Source: Roseinatronobacter sp052379845 (GTDB lineage: Bacteria; Pseudomonadota; Alphaproteobacteria; Rhodobacterales; Rhodobacteraceae). Taken from it: 64,000 nt of DNA. The notes below the pieces were generated by a model that made no database searches, was not told where the DNA came from, and saw only the letters and a list, made by a program, of their open reading frames with translations. The stretch lies in assembly GCA_052379845.1 (NCBI GenBank), contig JBQTCF010000019.1; one strand, written 5' to 3'. Positions 1 through 6,565 of this stretch are shown here, one piece after another (the first letter of the stretch is position 1; every line of letters starts with the position of its first letter). The translations under genes were made by a program, and so were the position numbers.

Positions 1-42
1 CATCCAGTGCGACAGCAGCGCCTGCAACGCAGCGCGCGTCAT
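1..42 (-). CDS. ABC transporter permease, N-terminal fragment (FtsX/MacB-like)
   Basis: Only the first 14 codons lie in the window, reading MTRAALQALLSHWM. The ATG overlaps the TGA of the upstream ATP-binding gene in an ATGA arrangement, so the two are almost certainly translationally coupled. From memory, permeases partnered with LolD/MacB-type ATPases in Rhodobacterales often begin with a similar peptide. The assignment rests mainly on this context and is an inference, because no membrane domain is visible. Confidence 0.6.
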   Translation of the reverse strand, partial: MTRAALQALLSHWM

Positions 43-713
43 GCAGGTGCCTGCTGCAACTTGCCGGCACGCAGATGGGCGCGCGCACCGCACCGCGCGG
101 CCAGTCGCGCAGAATGGGTGACCAGCAACAGCGCCGTGCCAGCCTGCGCGGCCAGTTCCAGCATCAGGTCCAGCACCGCATCGCCGGTGGCTTCATCCAG
201 GTTGCCGGTGGGTTCATCTGCCAGCACCAGCCGGGGCCGCGCCGCCAGACACCGGCCAATCGCCACGCGCTGTTGTTGCCCGCCCGACAATTGTTCCGGG
301 TAGCGTGCCAGCAACGCGGCCAAGCCAAGGCGCTGCGTCAGTTCGGCCACAAAATCGGGGTCATGGCGCCCTGCCAGCCGTGCCTGAAATGCCAGATTGG
401 CCGCAACGGTCAGCGACGGGATCAGGTTGAATTGCTGGAACACCAGCCCGATTGTGTCGCGCCGCAAGGCAGCGCGCGTCATCTCATCGGCTTGCGCGAT
501 ATTTTGGCCGCCCACCACCACCTTGCCGCTGTCGAACGGTTCAAGACCGGCGCAGATATGTAGCAAGGTGGATTTGCCGCTGCCGGAATCGCCGGTCAGC
601 GCAAGTGACTGGCCTTGCGGCAGATCAAGGCAGGCATTGTCCAGAACCTGCACCGCCTCTGGTGCGGGGCCGAAGCTTTTGCACAGGTTTTCTATCGTCA
701 GTGCAGGGGGCAT
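39..713 (-). CDS. ABC transporter ATP-binding protein, LolD/MacB (YbbA-like) family
   Basis: This is a 224-residue nucleotide-binding subunit. It shows Walker A GDSGSGKST, a Q-loop (VFQQFNLIPSLTV), the LSGGQQQRVAIGR signature, Walker B LVLADEPTGNLDE and the switch histidine in VTHS. The VFQQFNL and EPTGNLD wording is typical of ATPases that energise lipoprotein-releasing or FtsX-like transporters. I chose the ATG at 713 (MPPALTIENL) because homology starts there; an in-frame ATG at 809 would add 32 residues of poor quality. The gene overlaps the next permease by four bases. The substrate cannot be told: lipoprotein release and export of a small molecule are both possible. Confidence 0.88.
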   Translation of the reverse strand: MPPALTIENLCKSFGPAPEAVQVLDNACLDLPQGQSLALTGDSGSGKSTLLHICAGLEPFDSGKVVVGGQNIAQADEMTRAALRRDTIGLVFQQFNLIPSLTVAANLAFQARLAGRHDPDFVAELTQRLGLAALLARYPEQLSGGQQQRVAIGRCLAARPRLVLADEPTGNLDEATGDAVLDLMLELAAQAGTALLLVTHSARLAARCGARAHLRAGKLQQAPA

Positions 714-836
714 GTCTGTCTTTCTGGCAAGCGGGCAGGGTGGCACGGGCAAGGAACGGGCCGCACATGTGTCATGCGTGAAGCGTAGTGTTCCGGTGGC
801 CGAACTCAAGGCAGGGCAGGTCGTGTTTTGGTATAT

Positions 837-880
837 TCTGCAAACGCAAAGGCCGGACGGGATGTTCCGTCCGGCCTTGG
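837..880 (-). terminator. Rho-independent terminator after the corrinoid gene
   Basis: A perfect 12-bp inverted repeat (849-860 with 867-878, arms AAGGCCGGACGG / CCGTCCGGCCTT) has a six-base loop. Read on the minus strand it is followed by TTTGCGTTTG. It lies downstream of the corrinoid protein gene and upstream of the ABC ATPase gene, so it would separate the two transcripts. Confidence 0.65.
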
Positions 881-897
881 TGGCTGTCTGGGGGCGC

Positions 898-1006
898 AGA
901 TGGGCACGTTAGCGCGTTTCGCATTCACGCGACCCACTCTAACCTTATGGTGTCGCATGTCGTTTTGCGCAAAACCGGGTCCCACTTTTGCGCGACATGT
1001 TCTAAT
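898..1006. repeat. Dispersed two-hairpin intergenic repeat, copy 1
   Basis: This copy shares the core GCGCAAAA-N11-TTTTGCGC and the upstream string CGCATTCACGC...CCACTCTAAC with three other places in the window (4.55, 13.31 and 31.96 kb). The second hairpin extends outward through CATGTCG / CGACATG. The first hairpin is weaker here than in copies 2 and 4. The right edge (TCTAATG) overlaps and supplies the TAG stop (complement of 1002-1004) of the corrinoid protein gene. Confidence 0.8.
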
Positions 1007-1703
1007 GTGCCGCCATCTGGTTGTGCTTGCGGGCGACAAATTCCTTGGCTGTTTCCACCGCGACGGCCGCATCGCGGCAATAGGCATCGGCCCCGATGGC
1101 GCGGCCGAATTCTTCGTTCAGCGGGGCGCCGCCCACCAGCACGATGTAGTCGTCGCGTTTGCCTTGGGCGACCAGCGTGTCAATCACCACCTTCATATAG
1201 GGCATGGTTGTCGTCAGCAGCGCCGACATGCCCAGAATGTCGGGCTGTTCCTTCTCCAGCGCCTCCATGTAGCTTTCGACCGCGTTGTTGATGCCCAGAT
1301 CAATGACCTCGAACCCGGCGCCTTCCATCATCATGGCCACAAGGTTCTTGCCGATGTCGTGAATGTCGCCCTTGACGGTGCCAATCACCATTTTGCCCAT
1401 GCGCGGCGCGCCTGTTTCCACCAGCAGCGGTTTCAGGATGAACATGCCCGCTTTCATCGCATTCGCGGCCAGCAGCACTTCGGGCACGAACAAGATGCCA
1501 TCGCGGAAATCATGGCCCACGATTGTCATGCCAGCGACAAGCGCCTTGGTCAGGATGTCATAGGGGGTCCAGCCGCGTTCCAGCAGGATGTTGACGCTTT
1601 CTTCGATTTCCTCTTTCAGGCCATCGTAAAGGTCATCCATCATCTGCTCGACAAGTTCGTCGTCAGACAGATCGGCAAGGATGATATCGTCTTCTTCAGA
1701 CAT
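1002..1703 (-). CDS. Corrinoid (B12-binding) protein of a methyltransferase system
   Basis: This is a 233-residue two-domain corrinoid protein. An N-terminal helical cap (about residues 1-95) is followed by a Rossmann-like B12-binding domain with the base-off motif D113-x-H115-x-x-G118 (KGDIHDIGKN). Such proteins carry a methyl group between a donor and an acceptor methyltransferase. The neighbour on the same strand is the homocysteine methyltransferase Bmt. From memory, a separate homocysteine-binding subunit and B12-binding subunit form a split methionine synthase in Phaeobacter inhibens, and this pair fits that model. The methyltetrahydrofolate-binding and reactivation subunits are not in the window. 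An AAGGGG ribosome site precedes the ATG. A demethylation role (MtbC/MtgC-like) is the alternative. Confidence 0.88.
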   Translation of the reverse strand: MSEEDDIILADLSDDELVEQMMDDLYDGLKEEIEESVNILLERGWTPYDILTKALVAGMTIVGHDFRDGILFVPEVLLAANAMKAGMFILKPLLVETGAPRMGKMVIGTVKGDIHDIGKNLVAMMMEGAGFEVIDLGINNAVESYMEALEKEQPDILGMSALLTTTMPYMKVVIDTLVAQGKRDDYIVLVGGAPLNEEFGRAIGADAYCRDAAVAVETAKEFVARKHNQMAAH

Positions 1704-1858
1704 AGGCTTTACCCCTTAGGACACGCAGTTTCTGGCGTGTTGGACCACTGATGTGTTTGCTTTCGGACAGATTGCCGCAGTGCACTATTCCATTTGCGAC
1801 ATGCGCCCTGTTTGTGGCGACCAGCGGGCGCGCATTCGCGCGATTCCCGGCGGTTTTG

Positions 1859-2902
1859 TCATGTGTCGCGCCGCCTGCGCCCGCCGCCGCGCCCGCCGCC
1901 GCGCCCGCGGCGCGGTTCGGCCGCTTCGCCTGCGGCTTCGGTGCCGTCCAGCGCCGATGAAAACCCGCCAAGGGCTGCAGTGATCTGCTCCAGCGTGGGG
2001 CGGGGGCCGCGGTCGCGGGTTTCCAGCGCATGGCGCATGGCGCGCAGGTGTTCGGGCATGGTGCCGCAGCACCCGCCAATGATTGTCGCCCCGCAGTCAC
2101 GCGCCAGCACGGCGTAATCTGCCATCAGGGCAGGCGTGCCGTCATAATGGATGTGCCCGTCATGGTATTTTGGTATGCCTGCATTGCCCTTGGCGATCAG
2201 GGGCAAGGTCGCGTTTGCTTCCGCAAAACCCAGAACCGTCCGCAGCAGGTCCGATGCGCCCACGCCGCAATTCGCCCCAAAGGCCAGCGGGGGTGATTTC
2301 AGCTTGCCAACCATCTGCACCATTGCCGCTGATGTGACGCCCATCATGGTGCGGCCAGCGGTGTCAAAACTCATGGTGCCGCACCATGGCATGCCGGCAA
2401 GGGCGGCGGCTTCTGCGGCGGCCTTGTATTCTTCGGGGGCGGAAATGGTTTCCACCCACAGCACATCTGCGCCGCCTTCCTTAAGGCCCTCGGCCTGTTC
2501 ATGGAACATTTCCACGGCCAGTTCGTGGGTCAGCGCGCCGATGGGTGCCATGATGTCGCCGGTGGGGCCGACAGACCCTGCCACAACAACGGGACGGCCC
2601 GCAGCATCGGCCACATCGCGGCCCAGTGCAGCCCCCAGCCGGTTCAGTTCGCGCACCCGGTTTTGCGCATTATGCAATTTCAGGCGGCTGGCATTGCCGC
2701 CGAATGTGTTGGTCAGGAACAGGTCGGACCCGGCATTGACCGCGTTGCGATACAGCGTGCGAATCTTGTCTTGTTCGTCTGCATTCCACAATTCCGGCGC
2801 ATCCCCGGACGCCAGCCCCATGTTGAACAGGTTTGTGCCTGTCGCGCCGTCCGTCAGGATCCAGTCCCGTTCGGCCAGCATTTTCGTTAAGGCATCGGTC
2901 AT
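1859..2902 (-). CDS. bmt: Homocysteine S-methyltransferase, Bmt type (methionine synthase component)
   Basis: This is a 347-residue TIM-barrel methyltransferase. The zinc-binding cysteines are visible in GANCGVG and in the C-terminal IGGCCGTMPEH. The substrate loop ILTDGATGTNL matches the BHMT/MetH N-terminal family, which transfers a methyl group to homocysteine to make methionine. I chose the ATG at 2902 because GGAG lies nine bases upstream; an ATG at 2911 would overlap that site. The protein ends in an unusual tail of glycine and arginine (about residues 326-347) encoded by GCC/CGC-type repeats. A corrinoid protein gene follows 155 bases downstream, suggesting a split, B12-dependent methionine synthase rather than a betaine-dependent enzyme. 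The leader holds candidate regulatory RNA structure. Confidence 0.9.
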   Translation of the reverse strand: MTDALTKMLAERDWILTDGATGTNLFNMGLASGDAPELWNADEQDKIRTLYRNAVNAGSDLFLTNTFGGNASRLKLHNAQNRVRELNRLGAALGRDVADAAGRPVVVAGSVGPTGDIMAPIGALTHELAVEMFHEQAEGLKEGGADVLWVETISAPEEYKAAAEAAALAGMPWCGTMSFDTAGRTMMGVTSAAMVQMVGKLKSPPLAFGANCGVGASDLLRTVLGFAEANATLPLIAKGNAGIPKYHDGHIHYDGTPALMADYAVLARDCGATIIGGCCGTMPEHLRAMRHALETRDRGPRPTLEQITAALGGFSSALDGTEAAGEAAEPRRGRGGGRGGGRRRRDT

Positions 2903-3039
2903 CAAGCGCATCTCCGGATTGCGAATAGCGGGAGGCGTTTCCGCACTCCCGCTTTCGTAGGCATGTGCCACATCCGGCAGGATGCGGCAATTTCATATTC
3001 CGCATGAAGAACATGCGCGATATTCATATTGGGGGCGCG
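2903..3039 (-). promoter_or_regulatory. Structured leader of bmt, candidate cis-regulatory RNA
   Basis: On the minus strand this 137-base leader contains an 11-bp hairpin with a GAAA tetraloop (2927-2953, one unpaired base). Upstream is the small hairpin CATCC-TGC-CGGATG. The CCGGAT of that small hairpin (2972-2977) is perfectly complementary to ATCCGG (2914-2919), which is part of the bmt ribosome-binding site. The two pairings exclude each other, as in a translational riboswitch. I could not match it to the SAM-II, SAM/SAH or SAH riboswitch consensus as I remember them, so this is an inference from complementarity and gene context only. Confidence 0.35.
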
Positions 3040-3351
3040 TCAGCCCTCGGCCAGTTCGGCCTTCGCTTCGCTCAGCATTGTGGCCATCATGCCGCGAATC
3101 GTGGCCTCATCTGCTTTGCCCGCAAGGTCCGCGGCAACTTTGCGCACAACGTCATCATGACCGGCTTCTTCGAAATCGGCGCGGATGACCTCCATTGCAT
3201 AGGCTTCCGCATCGTCACCCGTTCTGCCCAGTAAGCCCGCAGCCCACAGGCCCAGTTTCTTGTTGCGGCGGGCCACGGCCTTGAAAACCATTTCCTGATC
3301 ATGGGCAAACTTGTTTTCAAATGCGCGTTCGCGGTCGTTCAAAGATGTCAT
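3040..3351 (-). CDS. DUF1476 protein (F1-ATPase zeta-subunit family)
   Basis: This 103-residue, mostly helical protein starts MTSLNDRERAFENKFAHDQE, typical of DUF1476. The Paracoccus denitrificans member is the zeta inhibitor subunit of F1-ATPase, which blocks ATP hydrolysis. In other alphaproteobacteria the inhibitory role is weak or absent, so function here is uncertain. The start at 3351 was chosen because the conserved family N-terminus begins there; a much longer open frame upstream is not homologous. The gene is divergent from purC across 186 bases. Confidence 0.88.
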   Translation of the reverse strand: MTSLNDRERAFENKFAHDQEMVFKAVARRNKKLGLWAAGLLGRTGDDAEAYAMEVIRADFEEAGHDDVVRKVAADLAGKADEATIRGMMATMLSEAKAELAEG

Positions 3352-3537
3352 TGCGGGCCTCGTATTGCGTTGCGTGGACGTGCGATGTTGGAAAACATAT
3401 GGCGGTTGGGGGCCAGCACTGCAAGACGAAATCACTGCCCGAGGGCGCAAACACCGCCGCTTGCAGCGCCAGCGGCGCTGGGATATAGGCAACCAGACGC
3501 CGCTGCCCTTCCACTTGTCCCATGATCGGAGAATACC

Positions 3538-4299
3538 ATGGCCCGCCGCACCAAAGTTTATGAAGGCAAAGCCAAGGTTTTGTATGAAGGGCCGGAGCCG
3601 GGCACGCTGGTTCAATACTTCAAGGATGATGCAACCGCGTTCAACGCTGAAAAACGCGACGTGATCGAAGGCAAGGGCGTGCTGAACAACATGCTTTCGG
3701 AATTCTTCATGTCGGGGCTGAACCAGATCGGTGTTCCAACCCATTTCATCAAACGCATCAACATGCGCGAACAGCTTATCCGCGCCGTGGAAATCATTCC
3801 GCTGGAAGTGGTGGTGCGCAATGTTGCAGCCGGGTCTATTTCCAAGCGATTGGGCATTGAAGAAGGCACACCGCTGCCGCGCCCCATTATTGAATTCTAT
3901 TTCAAGGATGATGCGCTGGGCGATCCGCTGGTTACGGAAGACCAGATTCTGGCCTTCAACTGGGCCAGCCATCAGGACCTTGATGACATGGTGTCATTGG
4001 CCGTGCGGGTCAATGATTTCATGTCAGGCATTATGCTGGCGGTGGGAATCAAGCTGGTGGATTTCAAAATTGAAATTGGCCGCCAGTTCGACGGTGAAAT
4101 GCAGCGCCTGATTGTCGCAGATGAAATCAGCCCTGACAGTTGCCGCTTGTGGGACATGAAAACCGGCCAGAAACTGGACAAGGACGTGTTCCGCCGCGAT
4201 CTGGGCAGCCTGACGGATGCTTATTCCGAAGTTGCGCGCCGGTTGGGTGTTATGCCCAAATCGCCCACGCCCTTCAACAAACCCAAACTGATGAACTGA
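3538..4299 (+). CDS. purC: Phosphoribosylaminoimidazole-succinocarboxamide synthase
   Basis: This 253-residue SAICAR synthetase joins CAIR and aspartate using ATP in de novo purine synthesis. Visible motifs are YEGKAKVLYEG (ATP loop), RNVAAGSISKRLGIEEG, VDFKIEIGR and DEISPDSCRLWD, all in the usual places and at usual family length. CGGAGA lies eight bases before the ATG. purS follows after 15 bases, so the two form an operon. Confidence 0.97.
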   Translation: MARRTKVYEGKAKVLYEGPEPGTLVQYFKDDATAFNAEKRDVIEGKGVLNNMLSEFFMSGLNQIGVPTHFIKRINMREQLIRAVEIIPLEVVVRNVAAGSISKRLGIEEGTPLPRPIIEFYFKDDALGDPLVTEDQILAFNWASHQDLDDMVSLAVRVNDFMSGIMLAVGIKLVDFKIEIGRQFDGEMQRLIVADEISPDSCRLWDMKTGQKLDKDVFRRDLGSLTDAYSEVARRLGVMPKSPTPFNKPKLMN

Positions 4300-4314
4300 A
4301 AGGCCCGGACGCCC

Positions 4315-4554
4315 ATGAAACTGCGTGTATTCGTAACCCTGAAAGCTGGCGTTCTGGACCCCCAAGGCGAAGCGGTGCGCCATGCGCTGGGCGCGCTGGG
4401 GTTCGAAGGGGTCAATGGCGTGCGCCAAGGCAAGATGATTGAACTTGATCTGGCCGAAACCGATGCCGACAAGGCCCGCGCGCAGGCACAGGCCATGTGT
4501 GAAAAGCTGTTGGCCAATCCTGTGATCGAAAGCTTCCAGATCGAACACGCCTAG
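4315..4554 (+). CDS. purS: Phosphoribosylformylglycinamidine synthase subunit PurS
   Basis: This 79-residue protein has the expected size and pattern of PurS (KLRVFVTLKAGVLDPQGEAV ... LGFEGVNGVRQGK). PurS bridges PurL and the glutaminase PurQ in the three-part FGAM synthase of alphaproteobacteria. It follows purC closely. Its TAG stop coincides with the left edge of repeat copy 2. purQ lies 1.3 kb downstream beyond an alcohol dehydrogenase gene, and purL is not in the window. Confidence 0.96.
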   Translation: MKLRVFVTLKAGVLDPQGEAVRHALGALGFEGVNGVRQGKMIELDLAETDADKARAQAQAMCEKLLANPVIESFQIEHA

Positions 4555-4658
4555 AGTATGTAGCGTTCACTCGCATTCACGCCACATACTCTAACTTATT
4601 GATTTCGTAGGTTCGAGAAGCTCAAAACCGGTTCCCGCTTTTGAGCAACCTACTCTAA
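4552..4658. repeat. Dispersed two-hairpin intergenic repeat, copy 2
   Basis: This is the clearest copy. Hairpin 1 pairs AGAGTATGT (4553-4561) with ACATACTCT. Hairpin 2 pairs GTAGGTT and GCTCAAAA with TTTTGAGC and AACCTAC. Relative to copies 1 and 4 the G-C pair in GCGCAAAA/TTTTGCGC has become T-A on both arms, a compensated change. The first three bases are the TAG stop of purS. Confidence 0.85.
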
Positions 4659-4722
4659 GGGTTATTGACGCCCCCCCCTCTTTGTGGGCAGCATTGCCGC
4701 TAAATATGTGGCGGGGGGCATT

Positions 4723-5760
4723 ATGCGCGCAGCGGTTTTACGGCAATATCGTCAGGACCTTAGCATCGAAACCGTAGCCGACCCGGTATGCGAGGATGAC
4801 GGGGTGGTGCTGCAAACGCTGGCTTGCGGGATTTGCCGGTCTGACTGGCATGGTTGGGTGGGCGAACATCCGCGCGTCAAACCCGGCCAGATACCGGGCC
4901 ACGAATATTGCGGGCAGGTGGTGGCGGCTGGCCCGCGCAGTGGCTGGGCCATTGGCGACAAGGTGATCGCGCCCTTTATCCTTGCTTGCGGAACATGCCC
5001 TGCCTGCCGGTCTGGGGTGTCCAACACCTGCCCTGACCAGCGTTTGCCCGGATTTACCGAACCCGGTGCCTTCGCGGAATATGTAGGCGTGCCCCATGCC
5101 CATAACCTTGCGCGCCTGCCAGATGGCATGTCGCCTGTTCTGGCCGCCGGGCTGGGGTGCCGTGTGACAACGGCGTTTCATGCGCTGACCGACCGCGCCG
5201 CCCTGCGCCCCGGTGAATGGCTGGCCGTGCATGGCACGGGCGGTATTGGGCTGGCCACGCTGATATTGGGCCGCGCGCTGGGCGCGCGTGTGGTGGTGGT
5301 TGATATTGTCCCTGAAAAGCTGGACCATGCCCGCGCGCTGGGCGCGGATGCCGCCATTGACGCGCGCACGGGCGATGTGGCGCAGGCCATTCGTGATATT
5401 ACCGGCGGCGGCGCGCATGTCTCGGTTGAGGCGCTGGGCATTGCCCAGACCACCAACGCATCGCTGCAGTGCTTGCGGCCCTTGGGGCGGCATGTGCAGG
5501 TGGGCATGCCCGTGGGGCATACCGCGCGCATGGAAATCGACATGAGCGCGGTTTACCAGAAGAACCTTGCAGTTTTTGGCACGCGCGGCATGCCAGCGCA
5601 TAAATACCCGTCGCTTCTGGGTATGATAGATGCGGGATTGGTGGATTTCATGCCGATGATTGCGCGGCAGGTGCCCTTGTCGCAGGCAGGCGCGGAACTG
5701 GCGCTGTTTGATGGCCCCATGGCGCCTGGTGTTGCCGTGATTTCCGATTTTGCCGCCTGA
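4723..5760 (+). CDS. Zinc-dependent alcohol dehydrogenase (medium-chain family)
   Basis: This 345-residue MDR enzyme has a GroES-like catalytic domain and a Rossmann domain. Visible are catalytic zinc ligands C38 (CGICRSD) and H60-E61 (GHEYCG), structural zinc cysteines C89, C92, C95 and C103, and the nucleotide-binding VHGTGGIGLATLILG. It should oxidise an alcohol or reduce an aldehyde with NAD(P); the substrate cannot be read from sequence. I took the ATG at 4723, preceded by a G-rich site; the open frame begins 13 codons earlier with GTG. It sits between purS and purQ just after repeat copy 2, a position that looks like a later insertion. Confidence 0.9.
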   Translation: MRAAVLRQYRQDLSIETVADPVCEDDGVVLQTLACGICRSDWHGWVGEHPRVKPGQIPGHEYCGQVVAAGPRSGWAIGDKVIAPFILACGTCPACRSGVSNTCPDQRLPGFTEPGAFAEYVGVPHAHNLARLPDGMSPVLAAGLGCRVTTAFHALTDRAALRPGEWLAVHGTGGIGLATLILGRALGARVVVVDIVPEKLDHARALGADAAIDARTGDVAQAIRDITGGGAHVSVEALGIAQTTNASLQCLRPLGRHVQVGMPVGHTARMEIDMSAVYQKNLAVFGTRGMPAHKYPSLLGMIDAGLVDFMPMIARQVPLSQAGAELALFDGPMAPGVAVISDFAA

Positions 5761-5838
5761 ACAGGCCGCTTTCCCTTTGCGCAGGGCGGATATTCGCGCT
5801 AAAGCGCGCACAAACCCTGATATGGACGGAGCCGCGCA

Positions 5839-6507
5839 ATGAAAGCTGCTGTCATCACTTTCCCCGGATCGAATTGCGACCGCGACCTTGCTGTGGCCTT
5901 TGAGGGGGCGGGCGCGCAGGTTACGCGCGTTTGGCACAAGGACACTGAACTGCCCGCAGGAACCGATATCGTGGGCATTCCCGGTGGTTTCAGCTTTGGG
6001 GATTATCTGCGCTGCGGGGCCATTGCCGCGCGGTCGCCCATTGCACGCGCTGTCACCGAATTTGCCGCGCGGGGCGGGCATGTGATTGGCATTTGCAACG
6101 GGTTTCAGGTGCTTGTGGAAATGGGGCTGTTGCCCGGCGCATTGCTGCGCAACACCAACCTGAAATATATCTGCAAACCTGTCGCACTGCGGGTTGTGGC
6201 CGAAAATACCGCATTTACTGCCGGTTACACGACTGGTGCGCAGATTACAGTTCCAATTGCGCATCATGACGGGAATTATACCGCTGACGCGCAAACCATT
6301 GCGCGGCTGCAAGGTGACGGGCGGGTGGCGTTCACCTATGTGGATAATCCCAACGGGTCGGCGGCGGATATTGCGGGCGTCCTGTCTGAAAACCGGCGCG
6401 TGCTGGGCATGATGCCCCATCCTGAACGCGCGTTCAGCGCGGTGCATGGCGGGACAGATGGTCGCGCCATGTTTGACGGGCTGATAAGCGCTTTCGCGCC
6501 AGCTTAG
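5839..6507 (+). CDS. purQ: Phosphoribosylformylglycinamidine synthase glutaminase subunit PurQ
   Basis: This 222-residue class-I glutamine amidotransferase releases ammonia for FGAM synthase. The nucleophile C86 is in GICNGFQ and the His/Glu pair is in MMPHPERAF. The N-terminus AVITFPGSNCDRD is typical of PurQ. Family length is normal. It is separated from purS by the alcohol dehydrogenase gene, although PurS, PurQ and PurL form one complex. Confidence 0.97.
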   Translation: MKAAVITFPGSNCDRDLAVAFEGAGAQVTRVWHKDTELPAGTDIVGIPGGFSFGDYLRCGAIAARSPIARAVTEFAARGGHVIGICNGFQVLVEMGLLPGALLRNTNLKYICKPVALRVVAENTAFTAGYTTGAQITVPIAHHDGNYTADAQTIARLQGDGRVAFTYVDNPNGSAADIAGVLSENRRVLGMMPHPERAFSAVHGGTDGRAMFDGLISAFAPA

Positions 6508-6565
6508 GTGCGGGTGTCCGGCACCACGCTTGAGGGCGCGCCGCATTCGTCATATTCTGCGCGGC

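Noticed and set aside
1859..1983. Arg/Ala-rich plus-strand frames opposite the Bmt tail
   Set aside because: They arise from the CGC/GCC repeats that encode the Gly/Arg tail on the other strand.
4738..6546. A 602-codon open frame on the minus strand opposite the alcohol dehydrogenase and purQ
   Set aside because: It is antisense to two well-supported genes, is rich in His/Arg/Gln as expected for a shadow frame in GC-rich DNA, and shows no family motif.
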